NCBI GenBank assembly: GCA_019425005.1
Contig: JAHYYK010000010.1
Span: 1,714 to 49,774 of the forward strand
Direction of reading: 5' to 3'
From: Collinsella sp.
GTDB taxonomy: Bacteria > Actinomycetota > Coriobacteriia > Coriobacteriales > Coriobacteriaceae
DNA: 48,061 nucleotides
Below are positions 8,512-15,656 of the stretch, piece after piece. The notes beneath the pieces are model-generated. The model made no database searches. It was not told where the DNA came from and saw only the letters and a program-made list of their open reading frames with translations. Each line of letters opens with the position of its first letter. The stretch's first letter is position 1. The position numbers and the translations under genes are program-made.

Positions 8512-9567
8512 ATGCGCGCGTTTGATTTTGAGCTGTCGCGCCGGGGGTTTGCCTCGGCGCTTGCCGCGGGTGCGCTGTCGCTTGCACTCGCGGGCTGTGG
8601 CGGCGGGGCTGCCGGTGCCGGGTCCGCCGCGGGCTCGGCTGCCACGGACGGCGCCGGTGCTGCTGCAGAGCCGGTCGAGGTGCGCGTCGCCTCGCTCAAG
8701 GGGCCGACCTCGATTGGTCTGGTGCAGTTTATGGACCGGGCAGCCGATGGCGAGACGGACAATGAGTTCGACTTTGCGATCAATACTGCCGCCGATGAGA
8801 TTGTGCCCAAGGTCATTCAGGACGATATCGATATCGCCCTGGTGCCCGCCAACGTGGCGAGCGTACTCTACAACAAGACTGAGGGTGCGGTGCAGGTCAT
8901 CGACATCAACACGCTGGGCGTGCTGAACGTGGTGACGGGTAACGCGGACGTTACTTCGTTTGGCGATCTGGCGGGCCATACTGTCTATATGACGGGCAAG
9001 GGCACCACGCCGGAGTACGTCATGAACTACCTGTTGGAGCGCGCGGGCCTGACCGGCCAGGTGGCGCTTGAGTTTAAGAGCGAGCCCACCGAGGTGCTCT
9101 CGGTGCTGCTTGCCGATCCGTCTGCCGTGGGCGTGCTGCCCGAGCCGTTCAAGACCGCTGCCATCGCAAAGAGCGAAGGCAAGCTGTCGGCGCCGGTGAG
9201 TCTGACCGATGTGTGGGATGAGCTGGCGGGCGACACGGGCTCCCGTTTGCTGACGGGCGTGACCGTGGTGCGTCGGGCCTTTGCCGAGGAGCATCCCGAG
9301 GCCGTGGCGGAATTCCTGAGCTGCCATGCTGCGAGCGTTGAGGACGTGAACGCGGTGCCGGCGGACTGGGCTCAGGCCGTGGTCGATGCGGGTATCGTGG
9401 ATAACGCCGCGATTGCCGAAAAGGCGATTCCCGGGTGCATGCTCGTGTGCCAGACGGGGAGGGATATGAAGGCGGCGCTCGGTGGGTACCTGCAGGTGCT
9501 GGCCGATGCGGACGCGAGCGCCGTGGGCGGCAAGCTCCCGGCTGACGATTTCTACTACATGGAGTAG
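8512..9567 (+). CDS. Tat-type lipoprotein, ABC solute-binding (NMT1/THI5-like)
   Basis: A 351-residue exported binding protein. Its signal peptide carries SRRGFAS, a twin-arginine motif, followed by a hydrophobic stretch and the lipobox LAGC, so it is probably Tat-exported and lipid-anchored. The mature part resembles the NMT1/SsuA group of periplasmic binding proteins (regions EIVPKVIQDDIDIALVPAN, VYMTGKGTTPEYVMNYLL) that serve sulfonate, nitrate or thiamine-precursor transporters. The substrate is not evident. ATG 8512 follows GAGGGG at good distance; GTG 8503 is too close to that site. It starts two bases after the hydrogenase stop and three bases before the fused transporter, so all are likely one transcript. 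Confidence 0.85.
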   Translation: MRAFDFELSRRGFASALAAGALSLALAGCGGGAAGAGSAAGSAATDGAGAAAEPVEVRVASLKGPTSIGLVQFMDRAADGETDNEFDFAINTAADEIVPKVIQDDIDIALVPANVASVLYNKTEGAVQVIDINTLGVLNVVTGNADVTSFGDLAGHTVYMTGKGTTPEYVMNYLLERAGLTGQVALEFKSEPTEVLSVLLADPSAVGVLPEPFKTAAIAKSEGKLSAPVSLTDVWDELAGDTGSRLLTGVTVVRRAFAEEHPEAVAEFLSCHAASVEDVNAVPADWAQAVVDAGIVDNAAIAEKAIPGCMLVCQTGRDMKAALGGYLQVLADADASAVGGKLPADDFYYME

Positions 9568-9570
9568 CCC

Positions 9571-10947
9571 GTGCGTGCGTTTGCTCGACAAATGGCAGAG
9601 CGTATGAAGGCGGTGGCGGCAGCAGGTGCCGTTGCCGCCTTTTGGCTTGCCGTGTGGGTGCTGGTGGCGGGTCTCGTGGCGCAGCCGTTGATTTTGCCGG
9701 GGCCGGGCGCTGTCGTGGTGGCGTTGCTACGACTGGTATGCGATGCCGGCACATGGGCGATTCTGGCAGGCTCGGGTGCGCGTATCTTGGGCGGGCTGGC
9801 GCTTGCCGCGGTGTGCGGCGTCGTGATGGCGGGAGCCTCGGTGCGGTCGCTGACGTTTGCCCGCTTGGTGGCGCCTGCGCTTTCGTTTGTTAAGGCGACA
9901 CCGGTTGCCTGCGTGGTGGTCCTGCTGCTCATTTGGTTGGGGTCGGCGCGCGTGAGCATCGCCGCGGTCTTTTTGATGGCGCTGCCGGGCGTGTATTTTT
10001 CGCTGGTCGAGGGTTTGACGCAGGTTGATCAGTCGCTGGAGCAGATGTTTCATCTGCATGGCGTGCGGGGTTGGCGTCTGTTTTGCGCCCATACCTGGCG
10101 CGAGGTCCTGCCGTTTGTGCTTTCGTGCGCGCGTGCCGTGATCGGCATGAGCTGGAAGGCCGGCGTGGCGGCGGAGCTCATCGGCATGGCGACGGGCACC
10201 GTGGGCGAGCGCATCTATCAGGCGAAGCTGCTCATCGAGACGGCTGACCTGCTGGCGTGGACCGTGCTGGTCGTGGCGGCATCGTGGGCATGCGAGCGCG
10301 TGCTGGTGTGGTTGCTGCGGGCTTCGGGGCCCGTGGCGTGGCGAACTGCCGTGCGGGCGCATGGGCATGGACTGCGCGGGCGTACAGGGGCTGCGAGCGA
10401 TGGTGCTGCAGCGGAGCTTGCGCTTGCCGTGGGCGATCGCGCGCCTTGGGCGCCGGCGCTCGACGGGCTGGTGCTTCATGTGCCCGCCGGTGGACGCACC
10501 TGTGTGATGGGCGCTTCGGGCGTGGGCAAGTCGACGTTGCTTGCGCTGACGGCGGGGGAGTGCGCACCGTGCTCCATGGTGTTTCAGGATGTGCGCCTGG
10601 TCGAGGACGCTTCTGCCTTGGATAATGTGCTGGTGTGCGCCGACGCGCGCGTGGATGCCTCGAGTGCCGCAGCCCTGTTGCGCCTGCTGGTACCGGGGAT
10701 CGATGTGCATGCACGCGTGGCTGAGCTCTCGGGTGGGCAGCGTCGTCGCGTCGAGATTGCCCGAGCCCTGCTGTGCCCGGGCGGCGCAGTGATTCTGGAC
10801 GAGCCCTTTACCGGTCTAGACATCGCTGCGCGCGACGCATGCGCCGAGGTCGTGCTCGACTTGCTCGACGGCCGCATGCTGTTGCTTGCCACGCACGATG
10901 CCGCTGACGCTCGGGCCCTCGATATCTCGGATATCATCACGCTCTAA
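9571..10947 (+). CDS. fused ABC permease-ATPase (SsuC/SsuB-like)
   Basis: One 458-residue chain carries both a membrane permease and its ATPase. Residues about 15-255 hold six or so membrane segments with the EAA-like loop region (around LHGVRGWRLF). A linker leads to a compact nucleotide-binding domain: Walker A GASGVGKST (314-322), Q-loop in MVFQDV, signature LSGGQRRR near 386-393, Walker B VILDEP near 408 and the switch histidine in ATHD. The ATPase half is shorter than a stand-alone SsuB/TauB (about 185 against 240 residues), losing sequence between Walker A and the Q-loop. Start GTG 9571 has GGAG overlapping the previous stop. With the lipoprotein before it, this forms a complete importer as a likely homodimer. 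Substrate unknown. Confidence 0.85.
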   Translation: MRAFARQMAERMKAVAAAGAVAAFWLAVWVLVAGLVAQPLILPGPGAVVVALLRLVCDAGTWAILAGSGARILGGLALAAVCGVVMAGASVRSLTFARLVAPALSFVKATPVACVVVLLLIWLGSARVSIAAVFLMALPGVYFSLVEGLTQVDQSLEQMFHLHGVRGWRLFCAHTWREVLPFVLSCARAVIGMSWKAGVAAELIGMATGTVGERIYQAKLLIETADLLAWTVLVVAASWACERVLVWLLRASGPVAWRTAVRAHGHGLRGRTGAASDGAAAELALAVGDRAPWAPALDGLVLHVPAGGRTCVMGASGVGKSTLLALTAGECAPCSMVFQDVRLVEDASALDNVLVCADARVDASSAAALLRLLVPGIDVHARVAELSGGQRRRVEIARALLCPGGAVILDEPFTGLDIAARDACAEVVLDLLDGRMLLLATHDAADARALDISDIITL

Positions 10948-10980
10948 AAGCCATTTCAGGCGCTAACTCAACAATAAAAT

Positions 10981-11009
10981 GATTCGTTTTCTTCTGTCTC
11001 CATGGGGTC
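10981..11009. repeat. solitary arm of a GGGACGG-family palindrome
   Basis: Read on the minus strand, this 29-base stretch matches one arm of the palindrome at 23709-23791, sharing GACCCC, TTGGAGAC and GAAAA blocks with few changes. No matching second arm is found here, so it looks like a half element or remnant. Confidence 0.5.
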
Positions 11010-11025
11010 GGGTATGGTATTCTAT

Positions 11026-11070
11026 CTACGGGGTAATACTTAGGATTACCAAGTAATACCAACGCCGTAG
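11026..11070. promoter_or_regulatory. nested inverted repeats, candidate antitoxin operator
   Basis: CTACGG (11026-11031) and CCGTAG (11065-11070) enclose GGTAAT-7-ATTACC (11032-11050). GTAATAC also occurs twice (11033-11039 and 11053-11059). The cluster lies about 100 bases before a RelB/DinJ-like gene. Members of that family bind palindromes upstream of their own gene, so an autoregulatory operator is a fair inference. Confidence 0.5.
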
Positions 11071-11080
11071 AACAAACTCC

Positions 11081-11139
11081 AGATGCGGGCCAATCGGGTT
11101 GCCTTCACAGCCCGTCGCCCAGCCGCGTGGCCCGCATCT
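11081..11139 (+). repeat. long hairpin in the antitoxin leader
   Basis: A perfect 12-base stem (11081-11092 with 11128-11139) encloses a second seven-base stem, CGGGTTG with CAGCCCG. It ends 34 bases before the antitoxin start, and would form a stable structure in its mRNA leader. Confidence 0.6.
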
Positions 11140-11173
11140 ATCCGCACCACCGTCGTTTCAAAAAGGAAGCGCC

Positions 11174-11377
11174 ATGGCAGAACACATGACCCCGGTTGTC
11201 GCGAAGGTTTTGCCCGAGGAAAAGGCGGCCTTCGCGGCGGCAACCCAGCTCGTGGGCACCACACCGTCCAACGCCATCCGCATGTTCATCGCCGCTTTCA
11301 ATCGCTGCGGCACCTTCCCGTTCGACATCTCGCCGAGCGGGGCTTTTGGCGCTGCGCCCGATTCTCATCAACAATGA
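11174..11377 (+). CDS. RelB/DinJ-family antitoxin-like protein, no adjacent toxin
   Basis: A 67-residue protein of the ribbon-helix-helix type. The stretch TTPSNAIRMFIAAF followed by GTFPFDI matches the conserved core of RelB/DinJ antitoxins, which bind operator DNA and neutralise a RelE/YafQ-type ribonuclease. The start ATG 11174 follows AAAAGGAAG. A toxin gene would normally follow within a few bases; instead a palindromic repeat and an unrelated membrane protease gene come next, so this is a solitary antitoxin or a remnant whose toxin has been lost. It could also act as a plain repressor or as a trans-acting antitoxin. The fold assignment is firm; the role is not. Confidence 0.75.
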   Translation: MAEHMTPVVAKVLPEEKAAFAAATQLVGTTPSNAIRMFIAAFNRCGTFPFDISPSGAFGAAPDSHQQ

Positions 11378-11390
11378 CTGTCCCAAACTG

Positions 11391-11448
11391 CCGGCACTTG
11401 GGGACGTTCCTTTTCAGCCGGCAGTTAAGGAACGTCCCTAAGTGCCGG
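11391..11448. repeat. GGGACG-family intergenic palindrome
   Basis: Two 22-base arms (11391-11412 and 11427-11448) match except at one position that can form a G-U pair. The arms contain TTGGGGACG. The loop is 14 bases. There is no T-tract, and the next gene's ribosome site starts six bases later, so it is better read as a REP-like dispersed repeat than as a terminator. Confidence 0.75.
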
Positions 11449-11465
11449 GTTTTGAGGAGGTTGGC

Positions 11466-12386
11466 ATGCTCAATGCGATGGCGTGGGCGCTTGCCTGTTT
11501 TGGCGTTGTCGCTGCCGATATAGCCCTGAGCGTGGTTCTGTTTTCAGTTCTCGATGCCGTGTCGGTGCTGACGGGTTTCCCGATCGACAACCTCGATATT
11601 CAATGGTTCCAGGCTGCCGCTCAGACGGCGTCATTTTTGATGGCGCTGCTGTGGTGGCGTTATCTGTGGCCCCGCTCCTTCATGGCACGCCGGCAAGGCG
11701 AGCGCCCGCTCGGTGGGGGAGCAAGCGCGGCATGGAAGCGCATTGCCTGCGTTGTCGTGATCGGCCTATCCATGCAGGTGGTCATTAGCTACCTATGCGA
11801 CGGCGTGCTGTCGCTGCTGCCCGAGGTCGCGGCAGACTATAGCGAGCTCGTCGAGGAAACGGGCATGGGCGATACCAGCCTTCTTGCCGTCCTGACCACG
11901 GTGCTCGGCGCTCCGTTTTGCGAGGAACTGCTGGTGCGCGGCATCATCTTTGAGTTTTCGCTGCGTGCGTTTAATCCACAGTGCCGTTCGCTCTGGAAGC
12001 GCCGGCGCCGCGCGAACGCGCAAGACGGCGCCATGGTGCCCTGGGCGGCCCCAAGCACGTGGGGTATCGCCGCGGCAATCGTGCTGCAGGCGGCCATCTT
12101 TGGCTTTATGCATATGAACTGGGTGCAGGGCTGCTATGCGGGCGCTGCCGGCCTCATTTTTGGTTGGGTGTTCGTGACCACCGGAAAGCTCCGCTACACG
12201 ATCCTGCTGCACTTTGCCTTTAATGCCGGGTCGTATCTCATGGGGCTGCTGTGGTTTGTGAACACGCCGTTCGACGTGGCAATTACGGTCGCGATCGCCG
12301 GCGTGATCCTGGTGGAGGCAATGCGCTCGCTGCGCCAAGCGTGCCAGCAGAGCGCTGTGAGCACATCTACCGCATTCCCGCACTAA
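11466..12386 (+). CDS. CPBP-family intramembrane metalloprotease
   Basis: A 306-residue integral membrane protein with about seven to eight hydrophobic segments. It carries the conserved CPBP (Abi/CAAX protease) motifs: EELLVRG with Glu153-Glu154, a histidine in FGFMHMN, and HFAFNAGS near the end. Members cleave within the membrane; in bacteria, roles include bacteriocin self-immunity and signal processing, and nothing here selects among them. A basic, charged loop (KRRRRANAQDG) lies between the first and second motif. ATG 11466 is preceded by GAGGAGG. Its stop overlaps the stop of the convergent ygiQ gene by three bases. Confidence 0.88.
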   Translation: MLNAMAWALACFGVVAADIALSVVLFSVLDAVSVLTGFPIDNLDIQWFQAAAQTASFLMALLWWRYLWPRSFMARRQGERPLGGGASAAWKRIACVVVIGLSMQVVISYLCDGVLSLLPEVAADYSELVEETGMGDTSLLAVLTTVLGAPFCEELLVRGIIFEFSLRAFNPQCRSLWKRRRRANAQDGAMVPWAAPSTWGIAAAIVLQAAIFGFMHMNWVQGCYAGAAGLIFGWVFVTTGKLRYTILLHFAFNAGSYLMGLLWFVNTPFDVAITVAIAGVILVEAMRSLRQACQQSAVSTSTAFPH

Positions 12387-14524
12387 TTGCGGCGTCCGCC
12401 TCCGTTGGCACCCTGACGCCCCTGAGCTGCACGGTTGCGCCCGGCAGTGTTCTGCGCGCGCGACATGCCGCTGTGCCCCTTGCTGCCCTTAGGCCCCTTG
12501 CCAGCGGCGCCACCGTGGGCCTTGCCGCCCTTCTTGCCTGCGCCATGCCCACCGCCAGCAGACGTCTCGCCCGGGCGCGGCGGCACGGGACGGATCAGGC
12601 AATGCTTGGTGTAGCCGATCAGGTCGCGACGGCCAGCCTTTTCCAGCGCCTCGCGTACCAGCTTGTAGTTCTCGGGCTTGCGATACTGGATGAGCGCGCG
12701 CTGCATGGCCTTCTCGTGCGGGTCGCGCGCCACATAGATCGGTTTCATGGTGCGCGGGTCCACGCCGGTGTAGTACATGCACGTCGACATGGTGGACGGT
12801 GTGGGGTAGAAGTCCTGCACCTGCTCGGGCATGTAACCCATGTCGCGCACGGCTTCGGCAAGGTCCACGGCTTCCTTCATCGTTGAGCCGGGGTGGCTCG
12901 AGATCAGATACGGCACCACGTACTGCTTGAGTCCGTATTCGCGATTCAAGCGTTCAAATTTACGGCAGAATGCGTCGTAGACAGCTCGGCTCGGCTTGCC
13001 CATCACGGACAGTACCGCGTCGCTCACGTGCTCGGGCGCTACGCGCAGCTGGCCCGAGACATGGTGTTCCAGCAGCTCGCGCAAAAACTCGTCCGAGGCA
13101 TCGGCCATGGTGTAGTCAAAGCGGATGCCGCTGCGGACGAAGACCTTCTTGACGCCCGGCAGCTGGCGCAGGTCGCGCAGCAGCTGCGTGTAGCCGGTCT
13201 CGTCGACCACCATGTTCTTGCACACGCTCGGCCACAGGCAGCGCTTGTTCTTGCACACGCCGTGCTTGAGCTGCTTGTCGCAGGCGGGGCGGCTAAAGTT
13301 GGCCGTCGGTCCGCCCACGTCGTTGATATAGCCCTTAAACTCGGGATCGCGCGTGAGCAGCTCGGCCTCGCGCATGATCGAGTCGTGGCTGCGCATCTGC
13401 AACACGCGGCCCTGGTGGAAGGTGAGGGCGCAAAACGAGCACTCACCAAAACAGCCGCGGTTGGAGCTTATGGAAAACTTGATCTCGGCAAAGGCCGGCA
13501 CGCCGCCCGCCGCGTCGTAATCGGGATGCCAGTCGCGTGCGTAGGGGAGTTCGGCCACCTCGTCCATCTCATCGGTAGTGAGCGTCGCCGACGGCGGGTT
13601 TTGCACCACATAGACGCTGTTGGGGTAGGGCTCTACCAGGCGATGCCCGGTGATGGGGTCCATATTCTGTTGCTGCACGTTAAAGCTGCGCGCGTAGTTG
13701 AGCTTGTCGGCGGTAAGGTCGTCCCAGCTGGGCAGCAGATCGTAGTCGTAGACCTCGTCGAGCGAGCCTGTGCGGTAGACGGTGCCGTTGATATAGGTGA
13801 TCTGATCGACGGGCAGTCCCGCGTCGAGCGCGTCGGCGATCTCGACGATCGCGTGCTCGCCCATGCCGTAGATGAGGATGTCGGCGCCCGAGTCGAGCAG
13901 TACCGAGCGCTTGAGCTTGTCCTGCCAGTAGTCGTAGTGGGCCAGGCGGCGCAGGCTCGCCTCGATGCCGCCGATGATGATGGGGGCGTCCTTGAACGTC
14001 TGGCGGATGAGGTTGCCGTAGACCGTGACAGCTCGGTTGGGACGGTGCCCCTCCTCGCCACCGGGAGTGTAGGCGTCGGTGTGGCGGCGGTGCTTGGTCA
14101 CCGAATAGTGGTTGACCATGGAGTCCATGTTGCCGGCACTGACGAGAAAGCCCAGGCGCGGCTCGCCGAGCACGGTGATGCTGGCGGGGTCGGTCCAATC
14201 GGGCTGGCAGATGATGCCCACCTTGTAGCCGTGTGCGTCGAGTACGCGGCTGACGATGGCCATACCAAAGCTGGGATGGTCCACGTAGGCGTCGCCGCAG
14301 ATGTAGACAAAGTCGCACTGGTCCCAGCCGCGCGCATCCATGTCGGCGCGGCTGACGGGGAGGAACTTATCGCGGCCCGGTCGCCAGGGGCGGGCGGGCG
14401 TCGCTTGGGAATGCTTGGTGCGGGCGACCGTGGCCTGCGCCTTACCGCCACGCTTTTGCTGCTGGCCCTGTTTGCCCTGTTGACTGCGCTGGTTGTTCTG
14501 AGCGTGCTGAGGCTTTTTTGCCAC
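12383..14524 (-). CDS. ygiQ: YgiQ-type radical SAM protein
   Basis: A 713-residue protein of the UPF0313/YgiQ family. Near the N-terminus a basic Gln/Lys-rich stretch (about 55 residues) precedes the YgiQ N-domain (KFLPVSRADMDARGWDQCDF). The radical-SAM core has the cluster motif CFGECSFC (CxxxCxxC) after SSNRG, which binds a [4Fe-4S] cluster that cleaves S-adenosylmethionine. The C-terminal 50 residues are Gly/Lys/Arg-rich and probably disordered. The family's reaction is unknown. The GTG start at 14524 follows GGGAGGG on the minus strand; farther upstream in-frame codons would run through the palindrome at 14562-14596. It reads against the CPBP gene, with the two stop codons overlapping. 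Confidence 0.92.
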   Translation of the reverse strand: MAKKPQHAQNNQRSQQGKQGQQQKRGGKAQATVARTKHSQATPARPWRPGRDKFLPVSRADMDARGWDQCDFVYICGDAYVDHPSFGMAIVSRVLDAHGYKVGIICQPDWTDPASITVLGEPRLGFLVSAGNMDSMVNHYSVTKHRRHTDAYTPGGEEGHRPNRAVTVYGNLIRQTFKDAPIIIGGIEASLRRLAHYDYWQDKLKRSVLLDSGADILIYGMGEHAIVEIADALDAGLPVDQITYINGTVYRTGSLDEVYDYDLLPSWDDLTADKLNYARSFNVQQQNMDPITGHRLVEPYPNSVYVVQNPPSATLTTDEMDEVAELPYARDWHPDYDAAGGVPAFAEIKFSISSNRGCFGECSFCALTFHQGRVLQMRSHDSIMREAELLTRDPEFKGYINDVGGPTANFSRPACDKQLKHGVCKNKRCLWPSVCKNMVVDETGYTQLLRDLRQLPGVKKVFVRSGIRFDYTMADASDEFLRELLEHHVSGQLRVAPEHVSDAVLSVMGKPSRAVYDAFCRKFERLNREYGLKQYVVPYLISSHPGSTMKEAVDLAEAVRDMGYMPEQVQDFYPTPSTMSTCMYYTGVDPRTMKPIYVARDPHEKAMQRALIQYRKPENYKLVREALEKAGRRDLIGYTKHCLIRPVPPRPGETSAGGGHGAGKKGGKAHGGAAGKGPKGSKGHSGMSRAQNTAGRNRAAQGRQGANGGGRRN

Positions 14525-14561
14525 GATCCCTCCCGGTGTCTGTATGCTGCACGTAATTGTA

Positions 14562-14596
14562 ACCAGTCTTTTTGGGACGGCGCTAAAAAGACTGGT
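14562..14596. repeat. GGGACGG-loop palindrome between divergent genes
   Basis: Perfect 12-base arms (14562-14573, 14585-14596) flank an 11-base loop that begins GGGACGG. It lies upstream of ygiQ (minus) and of the DUF1275 gene (plus). Arm sequence differs from other family members while the GGGACGG core is shared. Confidence 0.7.
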
Positions 14597-14774
14597 GGAG
14601 TACACGAGGCGTCGGGTGTCGGCGCCGCGCCCGCTGTTTGTTTCCAGACTGTGTATCTGCGCGTTGGAGAACCCGTCTCGCGCGCACACCATGTTGTCAA
14701 TGGGTTACAGTATGAACGGCGGCTATGTTTCCGCCAACGCACGAGAGAGTCGTCAACAAGGAGGATGCACGACG

Positions 14775-15491
14775 ATGCAGCGTGCCAAACAGATATCGGA
14801 GTCCATCGAGCTGGGCATTATCTTGGCGCTCGCCGGTGGCTTTATGGACGTCTATTCGTACATTGGGCGCGATCATGTTTTCGCCAACGCGCAGACAGGC
14901 AACATCCTGCTCGTGGGCGTGAGCATCTCGGAGGGCAACTGGGCACTTGCGGGACGCTATTTCTTCCCCGTGGTGTCGTTTGCCGTGGGCATTATGCTTG
15001 CCGATCTGGTACACGAGCGGTTTGGCAGCGTGATTCACTGGCGCCAAGTGACGGTGTTCTTTGAAGCCGTTATCTTGCTGGGCGTGAGCTTTATCCCCGG
15101 CGGCAATTTCAACCTGCTCGCCAACTGCCTCACCTCGTTTGCCTGCGGTATGCAAGTTGAGAGCTTCCGCAAGATCCACGGTCACGGCATCGCTACGACC
15201 ATGTGCATCGGCAACTTGCGCAACGCGCTGCAAAACGTGGACGATTACATCATCACCCACAGGCGCGGCTTTTTGGAAAACGGCCTGCTGTACTTTGGCG
15301 TGATCTTTACCTTTGTGTTTGGCGCCGTGTTGGGCAACTGGTGTATTGAGCGCATGGGCCTGCACGCCATCGTCGTGGCGAGCTTGCTGCTGTTTGTCGC
15401 GTTTGCCATCATGTTCATCGACCGCGAGCGCGATTTGCGCTTACGCTGGAAGGTTGCGGCCGAGGCTTGGAAAGAGGGCTGCCGAAAGTAA
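14775..15491 (+). CDS. YoaK/DUF1275-family membrane protein
   Basis: A 238-residue protein with six or so membrane segments. The sequence LALAGGFMDVYSYIGRDHVF then ANAQTGNILLVG is the hallmark of DUF1275 (YoaK), a family of unknown function, possibly transporters. The remaining regions (FACGMQVESFRK, TTMCIGNLRN) fit the same family. ATG 14775 follows AGGAGG by nine bases; longer in-frame starts would translate the upstream palindrome. It appears monocistronic, with a hairpin right after the stop. Confidence 0.88.
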   Translation: MQRAKQISESIELGIILALAGGFMDVYSYIGRDHVFANAQTGNILLVGVSISEGNWALAGRYFFPVVSFAVGIMLADLVHERFGSVIHWRQVTVFFEAVILLGVSFIPGGNFNLLANCLTSFACGMQVESFRKIHGHGIATTMCIGNLRNALQNVDDYIITHRRGFLENGLLYFGVIFTFVFGAVLGNWCIERMGLHAIVVASLLLFVAFAIMFIDRERDLRLRWKVAAEAWKEGCRK

Positions 15492-15497
15492 CCGAAT

Positions 15498-15534
15498 GCG
15501 GCAAAGGGGCTGTCCCTTTGCCGCAATATTTTTC
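15498..15534 (+). terminator. terminator-like hairpin after the DUF1275 gene
   Basis: Perfect 11-base arms (15498-15508 with 15514-15524) and a five-base loop are followed by AATATTTTT. The arms contain AAAGGG...CCCTTT and the loop region reads GGGGCTGTCCC, so it also resembles the dispersed palindromes; it is well placed to stop transcription. Confidence 0.75.
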
Positions 15535-15540
15535 ATCATC

Positions 15541-15558
15541 TGTTGAAACGCTTTAACA
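15541..15558. promoter_or_regulatory. 18-base imperfect palindrome, possible operator
   Basis: TGTTGAA-4-TTTAACA lies about 100 bases before the alcohol dehydrogenase gene. It is reminiscent of redox-sensor Rex sites (TTGTTAA-4-TTAACAA) but does not align exactly, so the Rex suggestion is weak. Confidence 0.3.
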
Positions 15559-15656
15559 CTTTTGATGTTCTCACGCGTTTTTTGTTTCAAAAGCGTTAGG
15601 ATGGGACTCATAGCGTGGGGCGTAATGGATGCCCCGCACACGATGGGAGGCTATCA

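Noticed and set aside
12893..15064. 723-residue plus-strand frame across ygiQ
   Set aside because: It is the antisense of a clear radical-SAM gene and overlaps the real DUF1275 start in another frame.
15541..15558. Rex operator for the alcohol dehydrogenase
   Set aside because: The palindrome does not align exactly to the Rex consensus; kept only as a low-confidence operator candidate.
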